Below are positions 44,480-58,066 of a stretch of 64,000 bases of DNA, in pieces. The position numbers and the translations under genes were made by a program. The stretch's first letter is position 1, and each line of letters begins with the position of its first letter. The notes beneath the pieces were generated by a model. It saw nothing but the letters and a program-made list of their open reading frames with translations, was not told the DNA's origin and searched no databases. Source of the DNA: Casuarina equisetifolia (Eukaryota; Streptophyta; Magnoliopsida; Fagales; Casuarinaceae); contig CM052361.1 of NCBI GenBank assembly GCA_028551475.1, positions 5,525,501 through 5,589,500 on the forward strand. Reading direction: 5' to 3'.

Positions 44480-47400
44480 TACAATGCATCGAAGAGCTGA
44501 TAAGGAAGGAAGCATTGAAAATGTACTTCTTAACGTTGAATATGGTACATATCTTCCCATTAATTATCTATTGGTGTTTTGAACATAAAAACTTAACAAA
44601 TACAAAAATGTTGTGTTGTGTCTGAAAATGGTGTTATATACTATGAGACAATACCACTGCTTTATATATCAATATCATGAATATTCCAGAAGAAATCATA
44701 TTCACACACATTATTGACCATAACTTCAATGCCAGGAGATTAACTCAACTCTATTCCAATGTCCAACAAAATTTGACATCATTCATCTAAACCTTCTATC
44801 AACCTTCATGTTATGCTAGAGCTTGTGACAGTAAACATCAAAAGTATTTGTTTTTTTAACCCTCCCCTACAAGCTTTGTTTTGCCTTCTACAAAGTAAAC
44901 ACTTTAAACAAGTTACATAACTGATCCAGTTTATGGCTGATGACTAAACTATGCATCAGTTTTCTGTGCTTTAAGTCAAAGAAGAGTACTGGCATTAGAA
45001 ACACTTATTTCTTCTATTTCATAATCCTGCCAACTTTTTATGTAAACATTGTTGTCTCCACCAGCTTCAGTAAACTTATTTCCAACCTATGACTTTGAAC
45101 AGCTTACATAGTGCTGAATTCTAAACACTTGTTGGAACATTTTTCATCTAGCTTGGTCGTTATATGCAATCACAGGACTTTCAAGAACTTAAATAAACTT
45201 CATTTTGCTCGACTGGAGGGACTGCCTTCAACATTTCTCTTCTTATGAGTTATATAACCAAGAGAATAAACTGGAACTTAAGGTCCTCTTTCACATTGCC
45301 GTAACCACTCATTATCTATGCTGTTATTGTACAGAAATTATATATTTGATCCTTAAGCGGCCAGTTGAGTACCCATGAACTCTTTCAGAACTACTCAACT
45401 TACCGAAGCACCCTAGTATAAGCAAATTTCTGATTCAAATATGGCACTTGCAAAGTGCTATCCTGCTAATTATTGCCATACTCGCTTATCTATGTGATTG
45501 TTTTACAGAAATTATATGCTAGTAATTGACCCTTTAGCAGCCAGTTGAGAACCCGCGAACTCTTTCATAACTAATCAAATTAATGAAGCCCTGACATAAG
45601 CAAATTTCTGATTGAGATGTGATTCTCTGATAAGTGATATCCTGCTACTTATCCGATCTTCTCAACATATCTGTTTTTTAATATCTTTCCTACGCATTCA
45701 TTTCATTTTGGTGGAAAAAGAGTATGGCTGACAGAGTAATGATTAATACATTGGAAGACGATATATGTTTTTCCTTTTCTTAAAGTTGCTCCTTTAAAAA
45801 AGATCTTTTTGAAAAAGTCTGTGTACTCAGACACTAGGCTGCCTAAACATCGATTCCAATATTCCAATACCTTTGATATAATATAACAGTTGAAGTACAT
45901 TCTACTCAGCATAAATCTGATGCGCCGGTTGTGTTAGTAACAGACAACTTGCATCAACATCTTTGAGAATGTGTATAACGGAGAGAATATGGTACGACAA
46001 CCAAGAGAACAAACCTCTGGGACTGAGACAGTGATTCGTGTAACACAAAAACCAACAACTCCAAAACATGTAAAGGCATCGTGAACTAAGTGTATTGACA
46101 CTATCAAGGCAAAAGGCCTTCTGGGAACTGTTAAATAGTGGAAGATACTCCAAGAGAAACTACTTTAACAAAAGAATATAAAAGAGATATAAATGCACTA
46201 TATTTAACACTACATCTTTTTCCAGAATAAAAGGCAGCCTATAGGAAAAAAAAGAAAAGCAGTAGATAAGTAACCAAATTCAAATTGATTCCGTGAAGAC
46301 AAGTAGAGAATATATACAAGGCATGAACAGGAATATCCTAATCCAAGTTGAAGAAGCAGATTAGCATAAAGCATATCTCATAGATCAATGGTGTAAAGTT
46401 ATGATTCGCAATAACACATTTACAGTAGAGGTATCTACTACTTACCAGAACAACATTAGACATTCTGCTGAGCTTAAAGAAAGATAACCATATATACTGC
46501 ATTAAAGCGAAAGGTTTGTTCTCTTTTTGCTGCAGCAGAGATACAGATAGAGTGCACAAAATATGAATACCATCTAATGGTTGCTACAAGGTGCCAGTAA
46601 TTTCTTCTTTTTTTTTTAAATAAAAAAAAAAGAAACTGAAAATAAAGAATTAACCCAATTTAACCTAAATTTATAGGTTTAATTACCTTTTCCTATAGTT
46701 GAGAACCATCTAGTATGAGAGATCTGGAAGAGCAAAGGAGAATCAGAGTGTAATTCATGGATGCTAACAATTTAAAGGCAGTCCAAAGTTTCGAAACTTA
46801 GAATTCCATTTCAAAGAATCAATTGGAAAAAAAGAAAAGAAAAAAAAAGTCAAGGCCAGGCATGATAGACAAAGAAAGCACTGTCGAAAAGATAAAACTC
46901 AAAGAACAGAATTTTGTGAACTGCATGCAGAAACCTATGGTTCCATCTTAATCCAGCAAAATTTCTGTAAAGTATCTCCATCACCCTTAACCTCGAATAG
47001 GTTTAATCTTAAGAATTAACCTCCTAAACTGGATTCTCCGAGTACAAAGTTTCAAACACTACTCTAAAACTAAGAGAGACAGAAAGAGAGGGAGAGGAAG
47101 AGACACAGAGACTGAGAGAGGGGGCGAGAAACACAAAGAGACAGAGAGAAAAAGTTATTCAGCAAAACCATAGGTAGAGATTAGAGGCTCCTTTATAGAT
47201 AAAAGCTAAAACCGGTCGCAGCAGCCTTATTTTCACTATAATTACACGACCAGAGAGTACTAGAAACCACAGAAAACCATAGCAAGAGCGTTTTCAGCAT
47301 GGAATTAGTGATTCATTCTGATCACCCGACAGACCGCTAGTACTACTACACAAACAAGATTAAACCGGAAAAGAGAATGGTTAACTGATAAAAGGACATA

Positions 47401-47549
47401 GAGCATCACACCCTCATCAAGATCAAGCGGGTAGGCCAAAGCTCGTGAATTTAAAACGGTCTTGAATTTGCAGACGTCTGCTTCAGTTGCGCTTTCTGTA
47501 TGGTTGATTATCCCAAGTCCATACAGTCTTGTAAGTAGGTCTCTTCGTT
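44480..47549. other. Non-coding AT-rich region
   Basis: No gene is supported. Blocks around 45330-45440 and 45490-45640 repeat each other loosely (CAGAAATTATAT..., GGCCAGTTGAG/CAGCCAGTTGAG, AACTCTTTCA), suggesting an old local duplication. A GA-rich patch lies near 47070-47155. Confidence 0.5.
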
Positions 47550-48060
47550 AAACTGCAACACAATTAATGGAGGCTGAATGAGAGCACAGAGGTAGAGAAA
47601 AAATATGGAAAATGGAGGAGAAGCAAGGGAGAGAGAGGAGAGAGAGAGAGAGAGATGGTGGGTACCGATGTTTAATTATGGGAAAGCAAAGGTAAGAGGA
47701 GAGTGGTGGAGTGGGGGGGACAGTGGTGGGACGTCAGAGAAGTCAGAAGGAAAGGTGGTTTTAGGATAAATTTATCAAGCAAAAGCAGAATATGACATTA
47801 TACTTCTCTCAAGTCCCAGCCAGTGTACCTTTGCCTCGTTGATTTTTGGGCTCTTCCCGGAACGAACAGCCGCTCACCCAAATAACTACAATTGGGATCG
47901 TACATAGAAAGAGATTGAGACGGAAGAAACAAGCTGCAAACGGCAGAGTTTCTAGTCCCACCAAAGAGATTCTCTCTCTCTCACTCTCTCTCTCACTCTC
48001 TCTCTCTCCCCCCTATTTAAAGTGCTTTGAATGACTCCACACTGCGCAGTGTCGGCTTCC
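47550..48060 (-). promoter_or_regulatory. Promoter/leader-like segment without an assigned gene
   Basis: On the minus strand a (CT)n leader-like tract (47635-47656) is followed by the acceptor-like TTGTGTTGCAG near 47553. A TATA-like TATTTAAA at 48014-48021 can be read on both strands and borders a (CT)n tract at about 47970-48009. A perfect 14-base palindrome, ACACTGCGCAGTGT, is at 48039-48052. This could be the distal promoter and first leader exon of the ZFP4-type gene, about 5.5 kb away, or of a non-coding transcript. Confidence 0.3.
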
Positions 48061-51000
48061 CCCTCGCCATCACCTTTCGTCTCCACGTAACTACTACTTT
48101 CTCCTTTATCCCCTCGAATACCAGACATGCATATTGCGACCTTTTGTATATCCCTGTATTTTGAAAAACCCCACCCACCAAAAAATGAGCAGCCACTTGT
48201 CCGTCTGGGGTGCTTATTTTTGAATGTTTGAGGAAACTAAACAACAACAAAGCTTCATAATCTAATACCAAAATGGAATTTTCATGACATGCAAAAATCC
48301 CAAAAAGAAATGCTTTGGTAAAGATTCAAATGAACAATAAGTTAATAAAGGTGGTGACGACAAAGACCAGAAACTATGTGTTTACTGTCATCTTGGTTTT
48401 CAAATATTTGATGAAATTGGAGTTTCGCAAAAAGAAAAAAAATTACTGAGCCTGCAGATGACCCTGCTTGGTGGAAAGTTAAGTCGTCAGAGGACTCGGC
48501 CAGAGCGCTGGCGCTGCTCGTCTTTTCTTGTTAGCTTTTTCTCTTTTAAGTACGAAGCGGGCTTTTTTAAAGGGAAAAGATCGTAAGCAACATCACCTAC
48601 TTTTATTTAATTGTTAATTATCTCTAAAAATTACAATAATAGAAGACGATCAGAAATGTAATCATTTGGGGTATGTACTAACACAATCAAGTCCGAGAGC
48701 AAGTGGGTATATACAAAACAAATGGCACATTGCTCATGATACTGCTATTGTCCATGCATTTGGACGTGAAAAATACATTTGGCTACAAATAGGAACAAAG
48801 TATTTTTGGTGAAAACTTTGAGTAGAAGAAAAGAAATGCAGTTCAAAATCTAAAGGACTTTTTTATGATGTCCCAAGTGGGTTCAAGTACTTTGAAGTGC
48901 CTGCAACTCAAAGGCTTTTGTGTCAAGCACTACTTCTTCCTACTAGAAAGGGTGTTAAAAGGGAGTTTTTGGTTTAGGTACTTAATGACTTTGCGTAGGT
49001 AAAGGCCAAGTTATTGGATATTCCAGGAGAATTTTTCTCCCCTTAATGACTACTGTCGTCTACTACAGGACTTACACAGTAAGGTAAAGAAAAAAGGTGT
49101 CACAGCTCACTAGAAGCAGACGTCTATACCTGAAAAGTTAAACTCGGGCAACATATGGTTGGATGAAATTCGTACAGATCAAGGATTCTTTTGTTTTAAT
49201 TGGAAAGATTTCATGCACACAACTGGAAAACCGAATAAGAGAAAAGGGTAAGTTCCTTGTTCCCTGTGATCCTGCCTTTGAAGCCACCCACTTGAGAGAA
49301 GAATCTATCTCCGCTCGGCCTCGCACATCAGATTTGGAGCCACCAAAGCTGTATTCGTATGGCAAACTCAATGGGCAAAAGAAGCAAAAGATTATTAAAT
49401 TGCGGTAAAGAAGAGAAGAAGATTACTAAATTCTCCCACCTTCATCCCCATTATCCCAGAAAAAGTGAAATTATAACCAGTGATCTTTGATAATAGTTGG
49501 ATAAAAGCATAACACTTAAATTGTTATAGGCATGTATTAAGACTTATATCAAACCCATATTTTATGCACACTATATTGTTATATCATAGAGTCACAATGT
49601 AAGTGAAAAACGAAATTCAAACTTAGTAAATCTTATAATACAAATGTGACAAATAATATTTCGAAGTTGTGACAGTAATAAATATCTCTCTCACACATAC
49701 ATGGTATGAGCCATTTAAGAAAGCAGACTCTATCGTGATTGATAGATGATCATCTTTTACTTATGTTTGTGGTGTTACGTGTTACCATGGGCGGAAAACA
49801 TGAGAAATGGCCACTTTACTACTTTGTTTTATCCATATTGTCTATTTATTGGTCTGATTCATTCGAATAAATCCATGAACCCTAAAGCTTAATAAGCAAA
49901 CGAAATGATTAAATACTTCGGTCATGTACCTTTTCCGAAGTGGAACGAAGAATTAAATTCTGTATATGCAGCAATTTTATCTTTAAGCTATAAGGAACAC
50001 CCTTGAACCTTTGACTAAGTTGAAATAATCATAAAAATAACTATATTTTGAATATTTGTGCCAATAAGTGTTTGCTTGAAGAAAACGAGATAAAAGAATT
50101 ACAATGAAGAGAATGTCAAACCAGATAATGTCTTCTTCTTGTCTCCCTCCACAGAAAGGTCATAAAGGCAGCAAGCAAAGACTTATTTGAAACGGATAAA
50201 GAAGAAAAAATTGAAGAGAACAGATTTTTCAAAGGTCTATATTGTTATGTAAGACTGAAAAATCTACTAAATATTATTAATTTATTTTTTTACAAACATA
50301 CATAGTCATATGCAAACTTGGTGTCGAACTTGAGATTTCTTAATCCTAAACAACACATGTTTTCAAATATCACTTGAATGCTTCAAAGTATAATAACTTT
50401 ACAAGAAGGTTCTAAATATATATTGTTTCATTATGCATTACTAAATAATTACTAAATTTGTTAAAATATTAACTAAACAATAGCATCTCATGATATTGAG
50501 ATACGATGTCAAAATAATTAAAAAATTATATTTATCTTTTTGCTACCAACTAAATACATAATATTATAAGATAAATACAGCAATAACATTTTGTGATGTG
50601 ATATAAGCCTCATCTGTTCTCCTACTTTCTGTAGGGAAAAGTATGTGGCTTAAAGTTGTTATTTTAGTTCAAGTGAGAATTGGAGTGGCCTTTCGGAAAG
50701 GAGTTTCTCTCTCTTGCTGGCTTCCTCTCCTTTTGGATAGAAAAAGGGCGAGGTGGATTCGTGGTGGGTTGTGGAATCGTCACCATCTTCATCAAATAGA
50801 ATATTTTCAACTCACTTTGCAGTCCTTAGCCTTACACAAACTTTTCTTGGAGTGCAACTGGTGACAAGGTCTCCATCATTAGAACCTTCCAAGAGGGTTC
50901 CCCTCCATGCTGTGGATGGTGCGAATGTGTCAGCATTTGGATGTACTTCTTTTGTCCCTGAATTTGCTCTCCAAAACCTATATGTTTGTCAAGACAGAAA

Positions 51001-52922
51001 GGTTTAGCTTACATGCATGACTTCCAAGACCTCAAAACCACAACCCCAGTGGTCCTTCCGATTTTCCTCCCATTTGTTAATGAAGAAGCATGAGATTCGG
51101 AACACTTGGTGGCAGTGAAACATTGAGACAGATAAACAAGAAGAAACAATTTATAAAACACATACGGTGCAGAAATAAAACCTTATTTACTATTTTGGTA
51201 GACACTGACACACCTACTGTTTAGGTCATTAGAAGGCTAGCTAACAAAGCACATGCCCAAAGTACCTAGTTTTTATTTTAAACCTAGAATAATGGAAAAG
51301 TAGATGGCCGCCATTAAAAGTGATGCGTATCAAACGATGCAAACCCAATTAAATTTGCACACAAAGAGCAACCCTAGCAGCATATCTAGTAATGTAAGAG
51401 GTAGGTTAGGCTATGCTTTAAGTTTAAAAACAAAAATTAAAGCTGAGCATATCCGACCAATGCAAATTCGACATATCATAGAATCCACGGCAGCTTGAGC
51501 TTGTCGGATCGAATTCTGCACGTAAAGAAAGTTAATAGTAAAAGGCATAAAAACAAATAAAACAGTACTTTTCTCTAGGAAAAAAAATCATTAACAAAGC
51601 CTATTCCCTCCTCATGTCTTGCCCATCATCTTAACTAACCCATCCTATGTTCTTTCGACCTGATCAATCACCGAACATGCACGTGAGCCAGTGACACACT
51701 TTGTTCGAGTCTGTTCAGCAGCCGACAGTCCCACGTTCCCGCCGCTCAGTGTGCTTCCCGAGGAGCGCCGGTGGGGCTTTAACTGGTCCCCTCCACCGAG
51801 CACCCACCGCAAACTTGGCCTCTTTGATAAGTGACACTGAAGCTCCTTTACCAGGATATGTTTCCTTTTATATCTACTGTGGGGAAGGGGCTTAAGCATC
51901 AACATTTACAGTGATATATACGTTCACCAGATACGAATTCTTTCAACTTTCTTTACTCATTGTTTAAATTCGTACAGATAATGCCTTTCGTTTTATATTT
52001 GTGGGATTAATGTTCAGTGCCTACTGGTAGCAATATTATAACTCCTCAGTGATCATTGTAGTCTCGAATAATATAAACACTAAAAATTTGAATTCTTCCG
52101 TGCACTATATCGGTGGCTCTTTAACATATTCTTAGGCTTAGTCGCTTTATCATAGTTAACTATAAACATTTGGCATAAGTGCGGATTAGTTAGGCCCACT
52201 TTGGAGTGGCATATACCAAACTTTATTGGCGTATCCTCGCTTTTCAGTTTTCAAATTATTGCGAAAGAACCAGGTTGCTCGCCATAAGTTATTAAATTCT
52301 TTTTTAATGGTATAATTACTGTTGTTGAATCGAACTTTCTTAAGTCTTCTTGAGCTTTTTTGTTGGTGAAACGATTATGCTCGCAAAATAAAAGCACTAA
52401 GAAAAGGTTGCGCATGCATCGGGTTCAAGTGCTAGTTGACAGGAGTTTCTTTGGAAAAACACACCAAAAAAAAAAAAAACTAGGGCATACTACCTAGCCT
52501 TGTTTTTTTTTCTTTATCACTTGATACAAGTCTATATCTTCTATCCCTACGTACATATGTACAGGTTTTCTCTGAACCGTACAATTTATAGATGACTTCA
52601 TGTGATATACATTTGATGTGTTGTTTGAATCAGTCCGGTAGGTTGTTTTGAAACCCATTTGGTACAAGGTTCGAACAAGAAGCTCAATAGAAAAATTCAC
52701 AATGCTTTGTTTTTTGAAAGATGCTTGAAAGCAAAATTGACAGTGGTACTCAAATTGTTAATGCCCCAGAAAGAAAAAAACACATCATTCCAATTACATT
52801 TCAGACGTTGTCGAAAAAGGCCTAAAAGACAAACCATATTTTTGTTCTTTTCATAGGATGTATGAGATCTAATCCGAATGCAAGAAAACAGCACAACCCA
52901 CTTGTTGATTTGTATTAGAAAT
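48061..52922. other. Intergenic region, no supported gene
   Basis: Mostly AT-rich. A patch at about 51650-51895 is clearly GC-richer than its surroundings and is open on both strands, with no family I can name. Other open frames (49163-49408, 50643-51007) have no recognisable domains. Confidence 0.5.
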
Positions 52923-53263
52923 TGAATGGCTCAACTAAAACACAGAACTGTGCAATAGTGGGTTGCTAACGGAAGCTTATAAGGCCAGACTCTCATGTCG
53001 CCTTACCCAATGTGGGACTGGATATTTTAATCCTCCAACACTCCCCGCAGTCTCACGTTGGGCGCGGTGAGAGGTGGGACCAATCTAGAGGGACCACATC
53101 AAGGTAGGCAGGACACAGGGTCGGCTCTGATACCATATTAAAAATTGAAGGGCCCAACTAAAACACAGAACTGTGCAATAGTGGGTTGCTAGTATAAGCT
53201 TATAAGGCCAGACTCTCCTGTCGCCTTACCCAATGTGGGACTGGATATTTTAATCCTCCAACA
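52923..53263 (-). mobile_element. TRIM-like miniature LTR retrotransposon with 118 bp LTRs
   Basis: Two direct repeats of exactly 118 bp (52923-53040 and 53146-53263) differ at only a handful of positions and flank 105 bp. On the minus strand each LTR starts TGTTGG and ends TTCA. Ten bases past the 5' LTR is TGGTATCAGAGCC, the classic plant tRNA-Met primer-binding site. A purine-rich patch (AGACTGCGGGGAG) lies just before the other LTR and can serve as polypurine tract. It has no coding capacity, so it must depend on enzymes supplied by other elements. Flanking five-base sequences do not match, so no target duplication is claimed. Confidence 0.88.
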
Positions 53264-54479
53264 ATTTGGGTTTTCCATGAAGACAATCTCGTATAGAGAT
53301 GGATGTGATTTTTCTGCCACGATATTTTTTTTTATTTTTTATCGACAATGTGGGTGAAAGGATTTAAACTAAAAACCTTGAGGTCTAAGGTTAATAATTC
53401 TACCACTAAACATTTGAAGCATATCATGTTGGCAATGACCATATCCCGTTAGTGGATATAGTATCAATTAGCTTAAGAGATTATGTTGGTGTCTTAGAAA
53501 GGTTGATATGATTATCCTTAGGTCAAACATTTTTACCAAACCAAACTCAAGTGTGCACAACTTCATAAAAGAGAGAATTAAACCCAAAAGATAAAAAAAT
53601 AAAAAGGAGAAAAAGCTAATGGATTCCAGCAGCGATCCACCAATAAGCCACTGAATATTGAAAAGTGAATTCCTTATTATACTAATGCAAATTGAATTCT
53701 GTAACACATATAATGCCCTGAAGAATACGAGTGATATTGCACTTAGAATGCTAATCCATGCCCCTCTACCTAATCCCGAATTGATTCTAATGCGAATCAT
53801 GCCACCATGTATCGATCTGCTTTGGCATTGTAAAGAATTCAACTTGCTACCCGTCTTGGCTCTTACTTTTTGACAAAAGAAGAAACGAAGATTCACATCT
53901 GTATTGCTTCGCAAATTTAATTCGTTATACATGATATTGGATATTGTCATCTTAAACTCTCAAGTTCAGATTTCTTGTTTGATATCAAAACTATAGTTGT
54001 CGAGTAATAAAATCATATCATGGGTCAATTTTTGTCTTCTTTTTTCTTAATTGTTTGTTTATTCTTATCTATTTTGTATCTTCTTTTACTTGGTAAGCTA
54101 GCTCTGCTATGACTCTTCCCGATCCATGGTGGCCCTTCCCTGCATTCGGCAGCGTGGTTCCCCTTCTAGGTGGAGTTTCCACAGTGAGAGATGAGTTACT
54201 TTTTGTCTTCTCAGCTTGTTTCTTCTCTCGCTTTCTCTTTCGTAGGTTTCTTTGTATAGTGGATGCTATACACGGCTCCATCCCTGGGGCAAGGGGAGAG
54301 TTATAGTTGGTACGCTTGATGGGTTTGTCTCACTCCGAGGTGGTTGATAGTCTTGAGGCTTTTGACCTCCTTAAGATTTCAATGATTCTTTCCACAAGCC
54401 CCATCTCGGCAAGCATGGTGATATGTTGTGAATGTTAAAGCTCGACATGTCTCACTAGTGAAAATTGATGCAGCCACTG
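53264..54479. other. Intergenic region, no supported gene
   Basis: AT-rich in its first 800 bp. The last part may belong to the upstream end of the LINE remnant. A minus-strand frame at 53468-53950 is low-complexity and hydrophobic with no known domain. Confidence 0.45.
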
Positions 54480-55740
54480 AATTCGTAGATGAGTTTGACA
54501 TTTAGTATACTAACGGTTAATGGGAGAACAATTTTTGGTGGGTTGGAATGGGAAAAGTTCGAGATTGATGCAACCATTAGCAATCCATTATACCATATGG
54601 CCAGAGGATACTTGGGGGGGCCTCTTCCTATAAGGTATCTTGGAGTGCCTCTTATTGGGCATGCAATGGTTTACTTATGGTGGGAGAGTTTCATTCCCCA
54701 AAACACGGTATTTAATAAAATTTAGCAACAAGGAGATAATGTCTTCAAGATGGTGGCGATGCTAGTGGAACTGGTGGAAAGGTGGCCTGAAAAAGATTGT
54801 GCATTTCTAGGACAAAAGGATGACATGGTTAAAAGAAAGTTTAGCTTGGAATCAAGCCGCTAGGCCTAGACATATTTGGACACTTGGTCAAGTTGGGTAA
54901 GACTTTATCTCATCAAGAGTGACTGCTCCTGGGGGCTTTTCATAGACTTGGGAACAAATCCTAAAGTCTAGGAGACAAATTAGTGGCAGCTTTTCTTGAC
55001 CTAAAACATTGGGGCCTGATAGTGTCTCCTGCATTTAAAGCCATTCATAATAAAGGAGTTCCATCCTCTGGCATAAAGTTATTCGGCATGGTTTTCACTA
55101 CGCCTTTATGCTTTGATTAAACGTCCAAAGTATATTAAAATTTCTTATCGCTTGGTATCTCTTATTCCCTTTTCTACTCTCTTTGCTTCAAGGACAAGGA
55201 AAGTGTAAATCATACTTTCTTCTGTTGTCAATTCGTTATCTTTTATTGAGATTTATAATTTGGTAAGTGCCACTTGATCTGCTTCTATATCAGTTGGAAG
55301 GATCTTCTGCAAGACGTGTTAAGTTCTGTTCTTTTCCTCGAAGTGTAGTTAGGCCAATGCTGGTCGAAAGGCATCTTATTTGAAAGAAGAAATGTGGCTA
55401 TGTTCCAGAAGTGGGGACCTTTCTAGTTTGGTTATGATGTTGTCATGATTCGAGTTAAGAAGTTGTTACTTTTTCTAGGTTCCCTCTTTGTCTTTTTTTA
55501 GATGTTTTCTTTCCTCTAGGCTTCGCCTACTCACATTTTGTTTTTAAGATAATGGGGCTCTATCGTTTGTATTTTGTGTTTCTTCGTTGTGTCTTTGTCT
55601 AAGGTCCATTTTTTCTTTTCCTTGGAGTGCTGTCCTGCTAGCTTGTTTTTATTGTCGCCTAGCTTTGTAATTAATTTGACACCTTATCCATTTGTTTGAA
55701 AGCTCTCTTATAAACAAACACGTACAAAGAAAAAATGCCA
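54480..55740 (+). mobile_element. LINE (non-LTR retrotransposon) 3' remnant
   Basis: A short open stretch near 54489-54725 encodes a reverse-transcriptase end typical of plant L1-type LINEs: GRTIFGGLEWEKF ... GGPLPIRYLGVPLIGHAM, corresponding to the family's GSLPIRYLGVPL block. Downstream, in shifted frames broken by stops, are pieces resembling the C-terminal zf-RVT region (WTLGQVG, VNHTFFCCQFV). The 3' part is T-rich and non-coding, ending near 55740. No intact frame remains. Confidence 0.7.
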
Positions 55741-57798
55741 AATCGTACCTTAGTTTTTGTCCCTAAACAGATAATTATTGTTAGCTCTTCACAGCCACTT
55801 AATTGAGTCGGCCAAGGAGATACCTAGACAGCAAGACTTCAGCCATTCCTTGAGTGGATAAGAGATCGTCGATGCTGACCTTCGGAAAGCCCTGTCAATT
55901 TAGGATAATAGTATAACCATTCTGATATTAAACTAATCAAGCGATTTATGTTCTAAGGATGATCGAATCTTAAGCTAAGAATAATAATTATTATCTTAAA
56001 CTTGTAATGATTCTCTGGGGGCTTAACCAACAGTTTCTATGCGTTGGCCTTCTTATCAAACCCTGACCTCCTTTTAGGCAAATCCTAGATAACTGTTTCA
56101 TGTATTTCTACATCAGTGAAACATGCACACTACCTTTTCTTTTCGTTATTTTTTCAATCCTACTCTCTCCTCAGAGATTGTTCTCTCTTCATGATATCAA
56201 GGGCTGAGTTCAAGTGAAGCGTGCAATTTAGATCGTCAAATTTTTCATGTTTTGATACAAATCTTATATTTGGGGAGGGTTTTTATCAAATTCCGTAGGT
56301 CCTAAGACCCTTTTTTGGACAAAAAATTCAAATTTAGAAGCTATTTGTGAGTAAAAATGAGCTCTACTACTGGAATATGTATGCTACCCATTGTGTCTGT
56401 GTGAGTGTATGTATGTATATTTGTAATTTTTTCTTTTTTTTTTTGGGTGGTTCGGGGCTACTATGGATTTTGGGGTAGATAAAAAGGGGCCACAATTGTA
56501 TGGTGGGAGGGTTTTGTGTGTGTTTTATCTATTTTGGATACGTGGGTGGAGAAAGGGGGGCCAGATTCCCCTTGACGGAAGGGTCCTAAAGCTGGAAGTC
56601 GTGTATAGCTTTTGTCTTCCTCCCTTGCCCACGGGCCATGTGGTTACTACTTTAGACTGTTTAGCACTAAACTAGGCTTGTGTTTTAGGCTTTCGTGACC
56701 TCAAGATTTATCTAAATATGAAAACCATATTTTACCTATAAAGATTCTCAGTCCCTTGAAAAACATGTGCCTCGCTTGGAATCCAACTAATTTCATCTTT
56801 TATTTAGCTTATGGGACAACTTGAGGGTTCAAATATCAATATGAACAACTTTTCTATTTGTCCAAACTAATTTTTTTAATTGTTTAAATAATAACGCTCA
56901 CTACAAAATAAGAGAATAATAGATTTGATTGGTTACCTGACATGTCTTAGGAATCCGTGAAAGTAGATAACATCGTACCCTTTTTCTTCAGCACAAAGAA
57001 AACTTGTGTCTTCTTTGCCTTCTTTTTTCTCCTTCTGGCCCATAGTAGGCTCCATAACGTGCATTTTTTCTTTTTTTTTGGTGTCTGTATCTCTTTGTAT
57101 ATGAATACCTTGAGGATAGAGTAGTTTCATAAATAACAATCATGTGGGCAGTAAAGTAAGCTTTTACCGAAATGTTTGCTTAAATTTTGTAATGATAAGG
57201 GCCACTTAGAATCTCAAGAGTGCAAGGTTGCTTTGTTCAAGAATCTGGACTCAAGAAAGATGCGAGTTCTGTCACAAAGATTTACCTAGATTTCAGTATA
57301 AGAATCAAAGCCGAGATTTCCTTATCCAGCAGAAAGCGACATGAATTCAATGGATTGTAATTGATTTGATGGAGAATAAGTCACACTTTTTTCTTTATAT
57401 TTTTTATTTGACCATCCTCTCTCTCACTAGACCGTATAAAACATTAACATGCAGAAGGTGTTCATTATAAATATAATTTATACATAAAACAAACAAAAGG
57501 CAACAAAAGCATCACACATGGTGATGCAAACTTAAAGCTAATTAATATTAAGACTTCAAAATCAGCCTAGGAAGTGGAAGAGGCGTGTTGATCCGCGGAT
57601 ATGAGTAAGCTTGAAGAAGAGTTTTGAATCATCGGGGAGATTGTTAGAAGATGAAGAAGCAGCCAAACAAAGTTGTCATTGAACTTCATGAGCTGATTGG
57701 TTAACATTTATTATCGTCTTAAAAGTAGCAACGGAGTCTAATTTCCCGCCCTGCAAGCATTAATGATTGAGTAAGTTCAACAACTACTGAATTAAAAA
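55741..57798. other. Intergenic region, no supported gene
   Basis: AT-rich, with a T-run near 56420-56445. Short frames show no recognisable domains. Confidence 0.5.
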
Positions 57799-58066
57799 AA
57801 CTCTTTACGGCAAGATTTCGAATGGATGGCATTCAATTCCCAGATGATGTTTACCTGGCTCTTGGTTATGCACAATCCAAAGAAGTCAAAGTAGCCGTTC
57901 CTGCTCCCCCTGGTGCAGACATCTTACTTCCTAGACCAGGCTACACACTCAATGAAAGTCGTATTACTTTCTGCAATCCGCAAGTTTGCCATAATGATCT
58001 TTTACCCGGAGACGCTCGAGAGATAGCTTTAGAATCTATTGAAACTCTTGCAAAACGAGAACTATT
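57799..58066 (+). pseudogene. Fragment of a tyrosine/nicotianamine aminotransferase-like gene
   Basis: The frame from about 57799 reads FPDDVYLALGYAQSKEV, then PGADILLPRPGYTL, CNPQVCHNDLLPGD and LESIETLAKREL. This matches the order in plant tyrosine aminotransferase-like PLP enzymes (SPDDVFLT-GCTQAIEV, PGANILLPRPGFP, EVRHFDLLPE, VEALAD). It covers about 90 residues of a protein of roughly 420. The PLP lysine region and the flanking exons are absent nearby, so it is a gene fragment, possibly carried here by a transposable element. Confidence 0.7.

Noticed and set aside
52661-52685. GGTTCGAAC-like tRNA B box
   Set aside because: No A box, acceptor stem or cloverleaf can be built around it.
53460-53950. 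160-codon minus-strand frame
   Set aside because: It is hydrophobic and low in complexity, AT-driven, with no recognisable domain or splice context.
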